Below, piece by piece: positions 55,504 through 64,000 of a stretch of 64,000 bases of DNA; positions within the stretch are counted from its first letter, which is position 1; every line of letters begins with the position of its first letter. Under the pieces are notes generated by a model. The model had not been told where the DNA came from. It saw only the letters and a program-made list of their open reading frames with translations, and did not search any database. A program made the translations under genes and the position numbers. This DNA is from Chrysopilus asiliformis. Taxonomy: Eukaryota; Arthropoda; Insecta; Diptera; Rhagionidae. Where the stretch lies: positions 6,244,001 to 6,308,000 of the forward strand of contig OZ035961.1 of the NCBI GenBank assembly GCA_964034945.1. The letters are read 5' to 3'.

Positions 55504-56754
55504 CAATGTTGACAGTCTTCCTTTTTGATGTTTTTCTTAGCCACTGGAATACGAAATTAACAAGAAATGGCAATATTTTAAAAAGATGCGCCACGGGCGA
55601 AAATTTTCAAATATACAACAAACTCTTTTTGCAATAAAGATCTACATTCGTATTTGCAGTAAAAGAAATTCTACGAAAATGTGACAAATCTGTCTTTCCT
55701 TTTTGACCGAAAAAAATCCACAATCTGGAGTTCCTGGTCCCAAGAAAATATTGAATGTCTCCTTCAGTACAAGGCCGTTGATTCAATGCTTTCTACTGGG
55801 AATTCACGAATATTTAAAAGAAATATCCGTGATTTCAAAGTTGGATTTCGCCTGTAACATTTTCAATACTCTGGCATCTCTGCTAGTTATTCCTGTGCTA
55901 TTGTCGGACGTTGTTGAAATAATTCGACTTTAGTGCTAAATCAGAATCATAGCTGCCTTCAAATTTGATGCGTATCGCCATATCGTGAACTTATAACGTA
56001 AAAAATTATATACGACCACTTTAGAGAAAAAAAGGGGAGTTTGGTATTGTGTATGGTTCGTACGATAGCAATGCGATGCTATTGCAATACGTTTTCCGTT
56101 TCGGTCGAAAAATTCTATAAAATTCTACCAGAAAATTGTGCCACAATAAAATTCTTCTACCCGTAGCTAATAAAAAATTATTCTCAATTGTTGGTTTCTT
56201 TGTTATCTAGTTTTTGGTACATACACATAATATTCAGATATTTGACGTAGAATGCCCGAACGATAAATTTTTATTCGAATAATATAATCTAATCATTCTA
56301 TGGTTTTCATATAAATTATATTAAACAAACGCTTTTCAGATGTTTCTCCTTGTTTTTTACGTCATTCTCGATGAATGGAATGGAGGGAATTTCTTGAATT
56401 CGTGCAAGAAAAAATTAAACATAAGGAAATTGTAATGAGTGACCACGATTATCTCGAAAACCATTTTCAAGAAAATTGTAAAAATCTTTTCCATTTGTAT
56501 GGGAGAGGGGCAAAGGGTGATTCAATTTTTCCCATATGAAGCGAAATCCAAATAAAAATAAACGAGACAGTGAACTCTTTTGCAATTATTCCCTAAAAAT
56601 AGGGAATTTGTCCTACAACTTTGGGAAAATTTCCTATTTTTTTTTTGGCATGAATTCGCATTTTGTTTGGGAGTCATTACCAAAACATTTCAAAGTTTCG
56701 TTATATTCCTATTTTTTGTAGGAGTCTGTCCTATCAATTCTCTCCATGTATTTC
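55504..56754. other. No gene recognised; partial family C module
   Basis: Bases 56445-56540 are a family C-type module (TTTGTATGGGAGAGGGGCAA) also present at 59590-59665. A 76-codon open frame at 55703-55933 has a hydrophobic stretch but starts from TTG and has no recognised domain. Nothing else is supported. Confidence 0.4.
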
Positions 56755-57073
56755 CGGAAGAGGTTTATCTTTTGATAAAAGTATGTTCCATGCTAAAATT
56801 CAATTTTCTGCATCAACTAGTTCTCGAGTTTTTCAGTGTTTTTATATAAAAAAAATCACCATTATACCTAATTATATTCATCGTATGGAGGTAATGTTAG
56901 AAATGTATGATCCCATCGTTAGGTGGATTGAGATGTGTTTTTTTTAAATAAAATAGATGTAATGCTAACCCCAAACATTTTATTGAAAGAAATCACCCAA
57001 CAAAAAAATATAGTTTTTACAAACAACAAAGCAATGGTTTTTACAAACAATAGAAAAAAATAGTTTTTGAAAT

Positions 57074-57782
57074 TCAGTTAAATATCTTAGATTGCAAAGT
57101 TCCAAAAAATATTATTGTCCCTCTTAGAAGTTTTCCAACATAAATTTCCATGTTCAAGCGATATTCTCCAGTAGGAAACATCATTGGCAATCGGTCTGAT
57201 CGTACATAAAGATCTTTGATTATGATGTCATGCTAATGAAAGAAAAAATAATATTTTGACTACTCTTAAAATTTAAAATTTAAGCAAACTTACATCTATT
57301 GGACATGAATGATTTAAATTAGAGAATTCTTGTAGCATACTGCTCAGAAAGTTCATATAGAATCCTTTTGGTCTGCCATTCAAATGTTGGCATAAATCCT
57401 CCCTTATGTCCACCAAAAACGGTTTGTAGTCGACGCTGTTTCGCTTAAATAATTTAATATCAAACTAGACAATGTATGTATTAAAATTTCTATTAAATAG
57501 TTATAACATTTTTTTTTACCAAGATATTGTTAATGCTCTTTCGAATAAATATTTGAATAATAGCATTTGATCGAGTTCGGCTTACAGCCCGAATTTTACA
57601 GGTGAGATTAGCCACGTATTCGGTATCATTCGATTTGCAATCAATTGCCGTAAATTTAATCATGTTAAGACTCTAAAAATAATTTGTTTCACCTTTTAAA
57701 AAATTAAGGAAATTTTTTATACTTGACTATAAATTGCCACGACAGCAAAAGAGAAAATTGCGATCAAAAGTTTTACAATCAT
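57074..57782 (-). CDS. DUF1091/DM8-family small secreted protein, copy 2
   Basis: Four minus-strand exons: 57782-57723, 57672-57520, 57464-57294 and 57232-57074, with GT-AG introns of 50, 55 and 61 bp, all phase 0; 180 residues. Residues 1-19 (MIVKLLIAIFSFAVVAIYS) look like a signal peptide. The mature part follows the family layout: MIKFTAIDCKS and ANLTCKIRAVSRTR (cysteines 1, 2), KLFKRNSVDYKPFLVDI, REDLCQHLNG (cysteine 3), FSNLNHSCPID (cysteine 4), HDIIIKDLYVR and MFPTGEYRLNMEIYV. The gene ends TTT AAC TGA. A minus-strand AATAAA lies about 90 bases after the stop (56985-56980). It is a near twin of the gene at 60167 (about 19 residue differences by eye). The role is unknown; secretion is predicted from the signal peptide only. 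Confidence 0.88.
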
Positions 57783-57975
57783 TTTGAACGAAATATCCAC
57801 ATCAACTATTTTTTGGTTTTTAAATAGCCGCTGTTTTTAAATACTTTTGAATGATTAATGTTTAAATAATGATTTAACGATCTTTTGGATTTAATCAGGA
57901 AAATATTATAAAGCAGTCACCACCAATTATATTGTAATACGTGCAATAATGAAAATTTTAAATATCTCAGCTTAA

Positions 57976-58175
57976 CCCATTAGCGCCCAGTTCTTTCCAG
58001 CATTTAAATTTTGATGAAGTAGTTTTAACAAAAAATCTTTTCTCATAACGAAAACATAAAATTTTGGATATCTCATAACCGTACTCAAAGCTGCTGCGAA
58101 CAAGATAAATAAATGACAAGCTTCCAATAAATGCGATTTTTTCGATACATACATGTAACAGATGGCATTAATGGG
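57976..58175. mobile_element. TTAA-flanked MITE (CCCATTAGCGCC end)
   Basis: CCCATTAGCGCC at the left and GGCATTAATGGG at the right are imperfect inverted ends, with TTAA on both sides (57972-57975 and 58176-58179). It lies about 190 bp upstream of the DUF1091 copy 2 start. A deleted, diverged version sits at the same place upstream of copy 3 (about 61010-61120), so it predates the duplication. Confidence 0.7.
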
Positions 58176-58510
58176 TTAAGGGGTTTTTCTTAAAAAATAA
58201 AGCTTTGGTATTTTTTAAAATCATTTTTAACTCAACCGTTACCGATGTTTATCTTTATTTTTGAACAACTGCTTATTTGCGTGTTTAACGTAATTACTAA
58301 GTACTTTTTTTACTTTCTTATACGAAGTGTAAAAAAAGTATTGTTTTCATAAAAGATTTCCCGAGTACCCCCGAGTCGATTGGAGCCCTATTTTAAAAAA
58401 AGTCAGTTTGTATACAAGATTTTTTAAAAACTATTGGAGCTAGAGCCATGAAATTTTACAGGGATATTTGGTCCTGGAATGGGACAATCCTCCGTCAACC
58501 GGAAGTAATC

Positions 58511-59666
58511 AAAATGGCGAATTTTTAGAAATCACTGTTTTATTTTTGGCAATTTACTCCGAAAATACGTCTTTTTTTGCAAATGGCTTTGTGTGAAGAA
58601 AGTTGGATATAATGAAATTACTACGATTTTTACTAGAAGTCGATATCTTAAACACGCAGAGAAAAAAAGTGAATCTTATTACTTTATAATGGGGAATTGG
58701 GACTATCACTAAAATAGGTAATTCCAATTACAAAAATAGTCAATTTAATCACAAAACAGTAAATCTTAATATTAAGTAGTTAAATTTACTACAAAAAAAG
58801 TCCTTTTGATTATTTTTGTAATTTAAATTAACTATTTGAGCTAACGACTAACGATTCTCCATTATAAAATAGTTAGTTTACTATTTTTTCTCTGTGTGTA
58901 CCGTTATATCGAAAAGTTCAGTTTTTGGTCTGCTATCTTTTACCGTTATGGAGATGTTTTCATTAAAAAGTTGAACATTAGATTGCTTGGAAACTAACGG
59001 TTTGTCGAAAAAACCATTACAGAAAGAAATAAAAGTATTTGCGATGTAAACTAGTACAAGTATTATGTTCGTCGTATTATATTATGTTCGTGCAGGTACG
59101 TAGATTATGTTTAAGAAATTCATGTGCTGTTTAACATCAGTAATTTTAAAAATAAAGTAAAATTGTATAACACGTCATGTGATGGTTGCCGATAGTTCAG
59201 GTGTACGGATAGAAAAAGAAAGATCAGTCTCAACTGGTGGTGGATTTTTAGTAGGGTCGTTTTTGGAAAATTTACATAAAAATTAGTCATACAATTTGCT
59301 GGGATCACAATAAAATTTACAATGCTTTTACATTTGTTATTAAATATTTTCACCTATTTTACAGTTAAGAAAGGTATTAAAATTACTTCAAAACCGAAGT
59401 AATAACAGAGCTCCGCACGGGTCCGGGACATATACCGATCTACTCGGTTTGATGAGTCCGCAATAAGTCTGGATGTGTGTGCGTATGACGTTCATATGTA
59501 CGTTTATAACGAAACTTTTAAGACGGACTTCTTCCAGAAAACCTAGACCGATTTTGACGCGGTTTCTTGCATTCAAAAGCTGCTATCGTCCCATCGAGAA
59601 AATCGTTAAAATCTTTTTCATTTGTATGGGGGAGGGGGGAAAGGGTGGTTCAATTTTTCCCATTCT
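58511..59666. other. Spacer between the duplicated segments
   Basis: It holds one family L MITE (58651-58898) and a family C-type module at 59590-59665. The open frame at 59388-59576 has no recognised domain. No gene supported. Confidence 0.45.
58651..58898. mobile_element. Family L MITE, copy L2
   Basis: CACGCAGAGAAAAAAAGTGA...ACTTTATAATGGGGAATTG at the left pairs with the inverse of ATTCTCCATTATAAAATAGT...TTTTTTCTCTGTGTG at the right. The interior has TACAAAAATAGTCAAT and TTAAGTAGTTAAA words as in L1. Confidence 0.75.
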
Positions 59667-59963
59667 CGGAAGAGGTTTATCTTTTGATAAAAGTGTGTTC
59701 CATGCCAAATATCAATTTTCTACATAAATTAGTTTTTGAGTTTAACAATATTTTTGTATAAACAAATTCAACATTATACCCAATTATATTCATCATATGA
59801 AGTTTGATTCTGTAAGAAAGGTGTCATTTCACCGTTAGGTGGGTTAAACTGTGTTTTTTTTAAATAAAATAGAAGTAATGCGAAGCCTAAACCTTTTATT
59901 GACAAAAATCACTCAACAAAAAAAAAGTGTTTACAAACAACAAAACAATAGTTTAAGATTTAA

Positions 59964-60166
59964 CCTTTTCGTTCCCGGAAAGCCGCAGAAATAAACACAA
60001 TTTTTTTTTACTGTATTAGAGACAAAAATGCGAATATACTTCCCATAAAAATCGTCACATGCACAAAGTAATACCGTTACAAATCGTAAAAACTCAGCTT
60101 ATTTTGAAAGTCATGTTGGTTTAAACATAGACCGGGACATATATGTCCCGTTTCGGATTGAAAGGG
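59964..60166. mobile_element. TTAA-flanked MITE at the DUF1091 copy 3 stop codon
   Basis: CCTTTTCGTTCCCGG at the left and the inverse of CCCTTTCAATCCGAAACGGG at the right, flanked by TTAA (59960-59963 and 60167-60170). The ends resemble those of the mariner-like element at 36193 (CCCTTTCGACCCGG), and both have sub-terminal ACATATA-centred palindromes, so it may be a deletion derivative of that lineage. Copy 1 of the duplication lacks it. Confidence 0.78.
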
Positions 60167-60871
60167 TTAATTAAATATCTTAGATTTCAAAGTTCCAATA
60201 ACTATTATAGTCCCCCTTAGAATTTTTTTAACATAAATTCCAATGTTCAAGCGATATTCTCCAGTAGGTAACATCATTGGCAATCGGTCTGATCGTACAT
60301 AAAGATCTTTGATTATGATGTCATGCTAATGAAAGAAAAAATAATATTTTGATAACTCTTAAAATTTAAGCAAACTTACATCTATTGGACATGAATGATT
60401 TAAATTAGAGAATTCTTGTAGCATACTGCTCACAAAGTTCATATAGAATCCTTTTGGTCTGCCATTCAAATGTTGGCATAAATCCTCCCTTATGTCCACC
60501 AAAAACGGTTTGTAGTCGACGCTGTTTCGCTTAAATAATTTAATATCAACCTAGACAATGTATGTATTAAAATTTCTATTAAATAGTCATAAAATATTTT
60601 GTTTTACAAAGATCTCGTTAAGCCTTTTTCGAATAAATATTTGACCATTAGCATTTGATCGAGTACGGCTTACAGCCCGAATGTTACAGGTGAGATTAGC
60701 CACGTATTCGGTATCATTCGATTTGCAATCAATTGCCGTAAATTTAATCATGTTAAGACTCTAAAAATAATTTGTTTCACTTTTTTAAAAAATCAAGGAA
60801 TTTTTTCATACTTGACTATAAATTGCCACGACAGCAAAACAGAAAATTACGATCAAAAGTTTTACAATCAT
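60167..60871 (-). CDS. DUF1091/DM8-family small secreted protein, copy 3
   Basis: Four minus-strand exons: 60871-60812, 60760-60608, 60550-60380 and 60325-60167, with GT-AG introns of 51, 57 and 54 bp; 180 residues, every exon the same length as in the gene at 57074. It has the same signal peptide (two changes, one a new Cys), the same four conserved cysteines and HDIIIKDLYV, MLPTGEYRLN segments. Changes cluster at the end of exon 2 (ANGQIFIRKRLNEIF) and after GEYRLN in exon 4. The last codons are TTT AAT TAA: the stop falls inside the TTAA copy flanking a MITE, whereas its twin ends TTT AAC TGA. The nearest AATAAA (59900-59895) is beyond the MITE, so the 3' untranslated region probably contains the MITE. 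All splice sites are intact, so it is probably functional. Confidence 0.87.
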
Positions 60872-61480
60872 TTCGATTGAAATATCCACATCAACTATTT
60901 TTGGTTTTTAAATAGCCGCTGATTTTAAATACTTTTGAATATGGTTAATGTTTACCACCAATTATATTGTAATACGTCCAATCACGAAAATTTGAATTAG
61001 TTCAGTTTAACCCTCATAAAAGTATAGTCAAAGATTTTGCGAACAAGATAAATAAATGACAATCTCCCAATAAATGCGATTTTTTTGTTAGATAAATGTA
61101 ATGTGGCATTAATAAGTTCCGTTTTTTTTGTAATAAAACTTTGGTATTTTTTAAAATCATTTTTAACTCAACCGTTACCGATTTTTATCTTTATTTTTGA
61201 ACAACTGCTTATTTGCGTGTTTAACGTAATTACTAAGTACTTTTTTTTACTTTCTTATACCAAGTGTAAAAAAGTATTGTTTTCATAAATGATTTCCCGA
61301 GTACACCGGAGCCGATTGGAGCCCTATTTTCAAAAAAAATCTTTCAGGCTGTCAGTTTGTATACACGATTTCTTAAAAACTACCGGAGCTGGAGCCATGA
61401 AATTTTACAGGGATATTTGGTCCTGGAATGGGACAATCCTATCAACTTTTAACGGAAATCCGTTAACCGGAAGTAATCCG

Positions 61481-63236
61481 TTAACGAAAAGATTTTGTTT
61501 TTAGCGATTTTCCAATTTATGTCTAATCGAGACGAGGTTGAAGGCCGGAATACAATTTGCCCGACACAACATTTACGGCGGCATTTCAGATTTCTGTATA
61601 CAATCAATCCAACCAACTTTACCACCGTAAAAAGTTGAATCGAATTTAACTTTTGTCGGCCAGCTCACCAACAAAACTTCATGGTTGATTCAAAATGAAA
61701 TCAAGGGGAAATTAAAGAAAGTATTAGGAAATATAGTTCGTATGCTGTATTGCTAATTGGTAACAAAAAATGTTATATGCGGCTCACCGTCCGCCTGTCA
61801 AAATCAATGAAAAACAAATGACGTTTAGAACAACAAACTGTGCGATGTTCGCCGTAAATGTTGTGTCGAGCCAATTGTATTTTGCGCTTTAAAAACTATC
61901 TTTCCTTCATTCAGAATATTTTCTTTAAAACCTCTGCGCACTTTTAAAGAAACGAATCCACCTTGTACCATCTTTCCGAAAACTTTGCATTATATTCAAT
62001 TAATTAACGAGATAGGCAACAGTGCAATGCCATTTTTAAAGCATTTAAATGGTTTTAGTAACCTTTTTATATATTTTCAAATGTCTAATTTTGTCAAAAA
62101 TGTGTTTGATGAATTACTTTGCATTAATTGAATCGGAAATTTTTTTTTTAATTGTCCAAGTGTGCTCTTTTAGTTATCGAAAATTACATTTTCGCCCATT
62201 ACAACAAAGAGGTGCAAATTCTTGTATGCAATGCACTCAGAATATAGTTAACTTATGACACCCACTTCCTTGGCTCAAAAGCGTTTCTTACTCAGAGTAC
62301 GTGGTTAAGGAATAAATAAAGGGAAACCATGAACCGTGTGTGAATAGGCTGTAAAGTGCAAATGAAATAACTCTTCATATATTCGTACTTTGTTGAATGA
62401 TATTCAAGAAAATGTGGAAAAGAAGGCAATTTGAGTAAACATGTGTGGAATAATAAAGCTCCTTCACAGCCCCCAAAACAAAAACAAAAATACACAACAC
62501 AAAAATGCTTTTATATAGCATGCATCAAGCATAAAATACGAATGTATACGAGAGATATGAGGCTATGCTATGTTGCAGACCGACAAGTCATTTGGTAGAC
62601 AAAACAGTCGGTATTAAATGGCCAACAAGTCACTTGGGAGATTGTTGTCTTACAAAAATTAATTGTGGGATCCTATGGTGCCACGTTCGCCCGATGTTGG
62701 CGGCTGGTTGGCTTCAGATCACGAAAAGTTGCATGAAAACTCTACTCGTTATATCTTAACTCAAGTAAATTTCATAATTTTGTGAAAAATTATGGTCGGA
62801 AAATCTGAAATCAGGCTCGTCGAGGTGGGTTGGTTCCACCAAATCAAATGTTTTCAATGGGAATTAGGTAGACTTATTACTATTTTTTATATTTTAAGTA
62901 TTTGTCAATTATGATTGTTGCTGCAATGTTGCTGAATAAAACTAGGTCATGAGCATTGATTTACTACTGTTAAGCAAAAGAAAGGTCGTTTCAAATGGAA
63001 TCGATTCCAATCGGGTCAAAATTAATTGTAATTAAATTGTTACAATTTATTGTGATGATAGTAAATGTTAAATTCCGTGGAGGTAATTATGCTTTTAAAA
63101 TTAGTATGTTGGACTTTTTATAGCTGTGAGTTTTAGTAAAAATCTGAAAGAAATTTTGAACAAACATTTCGAATTCTATCTTAAAATAATATTCATTGTC
63201 GTTTATGCAAAAAAATTATGATGAAAATGAATTTAA
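61481..63236. other. No gene recognised; intergenic
   Basis: Two inverted blocks occur: CAATTTGCCCGACACAACAT...TTTACGG (61550-61577) and CGTAAATGTTGTGTCGAGCC (61852-61871), which pair and may bound a degenerate TIR element of about 330 bp (61547-61880). The remainder is AT-rich without a supported gene. Confidence 0.4.
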
Positions 63237-63564
63237 TGCTACATTCAGACACCTGGCGAATATAGGCGAATTAATGTTGGGCGAGTGATTTGGGAAATCT
63301 AGCCAATATTTTCCGAGTGACTCAGCTGTTGCTGGCCGCTCATACGCGCAGCACTTAATTATTTTTGCTTGATTGAGGATGAAACAACAATACAAAAATC
63401 CCAGCTCAACTTACACTATCGCCGTCAACTTGAGCTCTGATTGGTCAATCATAAAATCTCTGCGATGAAAAATCCCAAGTGAAGACACGGTGTTAGGCGA
63501 ATTACGGCAGATCAAGCCAAACATCCATGATTCGCGTATATTCACCAAGAGCGTGGATGTAGCA
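63237..63564. mobile_element. Harbinger-like MITE with TAA target duplication
   Basis: TGCTACATTCAGACACCTGG...CGAATATAGGCGAATT and the inverse TGCTACATCCACGCTCTTGG...TGAATATACGCGAATC form the arms, flanked by TAA (63234-63236 and 63565-63567). The GGCGAAT core is shared with the fold-back at 35680. 328 bp, non-coding. Confidence 0.82.
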
Positions 63565-63713
63565 TAACAGAACCGATGAAGAGAATTTTTTAGCAAGTGG
63601 AGTGAATGGCGGCACAGGACACAAAGGAGCCCCTTACGGGGGTGGCTTCATGTAACTTATTTTCGATCGACTAATTGGTCGAAGGAAATCTTTCGTCGAC
63701 CAAAACTGATTAA

Positions 63714-64000
63714 ACAGGAGGACACTCACTCTGGTGCACACGATATAAGAGTCTTTTCTGGGTAATTTGGGGTCGCTGAATCCGAATCTGGCAGTAGTTT
63801 GGCTGTACCAGCTCTACTTTTTCCGATATGGTGAGTAACTCATAAATGTTTATAATCTGGAAATCAACAATTATTTTTTCCTTCATATCTGAAAAAGTAA
63901 AGCTGGTACAGCCAAACCACTGCCAGATTCGGATTCAGCGACCCCAAATTACCCAGAAAAGACTCTTATATCGTGTGCACCAGAGTGAGTGTCCTCCTGT
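63714..64000. mobile_element. Near-perfect palindromic element, family H copy 1
   Basis: The left arm (63714-63830, starting ACAGGAGGACACTCACTCTG) and right arm (63884-64000) are inverted copies of 117 bp with three visible mismatches, around a 53-bp spacer. The right arm ends exactly at the window edge, so the palindrome may be longer. The copy at 42818 is a diverged relative. Confidence 0.92.

Larger units (their letters stand above)
56755..58510. repeat. Segmental duplication, copy 1
   Basis: From CGGAAGAGGTTTATCTTTTG to GGTCCTGGAATGGGACAATC this segment matches 59667-61480 in the same order and orientation, including a whole DUF1091 gene and its flanks. Copy 1 has a complete TTAA-flanked MITE upstream of the gene where copy 2 has only remnants. 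Confidence 0.88.
59667..61480. repeat. Segmental duplication, copy 2
   Basis: Same content and orientation as 56755-58510, with two structural differences: a TTAA-flanked MITE inserted at the end of the gene (59964-60166) and a deletion within the upstream MITE. Confidence 0.88.

Overview
The window is AT-rich, intron-bearing animal DNA, most likely from an insect and probably a dipteran. The pointers are a pinin gene with short GT-AG introns, three small secreted DUF1091/DM8-type genes (a family known mainly from flies), a BEL/Pao retrotransposon end, and many small elements carrying (GTCY)n tetranucleotide arrays like those of the dipteran mini-me/DINE elements. I cannot name the species. 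Everything was read by eye, so element edges are exact only where a target-site duplication (TSD) or a clean terminal inverted repeat (TIR) is cited.

Layout. 1-1.6 kb: 3' end of a BEL/Pao element sitting in a Helitron. 3.4-30.4 kb: no convincing host gene; many non-autonomous elements (family names A, C, D, J, L etc. are mine), several nested with clear TSDs. 31.0-33.3 kb: a degenerate hAT element that swallowed at least three other insertions. 34.4-37.4 kb: another family A copy, two nested fold-backs, an internally deleted Tc1/mariner-like element and a small palindrome. 37.9-39.2 kb: the pinin gene, minus strand, three exons, followed by a repeat-poor stretch to 42.6 kb that may hold untranslated exons of another gene. 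42.6-46.4 kb: palindromic and tandem-module repeats. 47.2-47.9 kb: a four-exon DUF1091 gene. 48.9-55.5 kb: more TIR elements, one probable small intronless gene (50.9-51.2 kb), and a pogo-like element with a PHD-like finger remnant interrupted by a Helitron. 56.7-61.5 kb: a tandem segmental duplication carrying two near-identical DUF1091 genes. 63.2-64 kb: two fold-back elements, the last a near-perfect 117-bp-arm palindrome ending at the window edge.

The host genes do not form a pathway. Pinin is a nuclear splicing/exon-junction-associated protein; the DUF1091 proteins are predicted secreted proteins of unknown function. Most of the biology here is transposon biology: nested insertions give relative ages, paralogous empty sites prove several insertions, and one small element supplies the stop codon and much of the 3' untranslated region of a duplicated gene.
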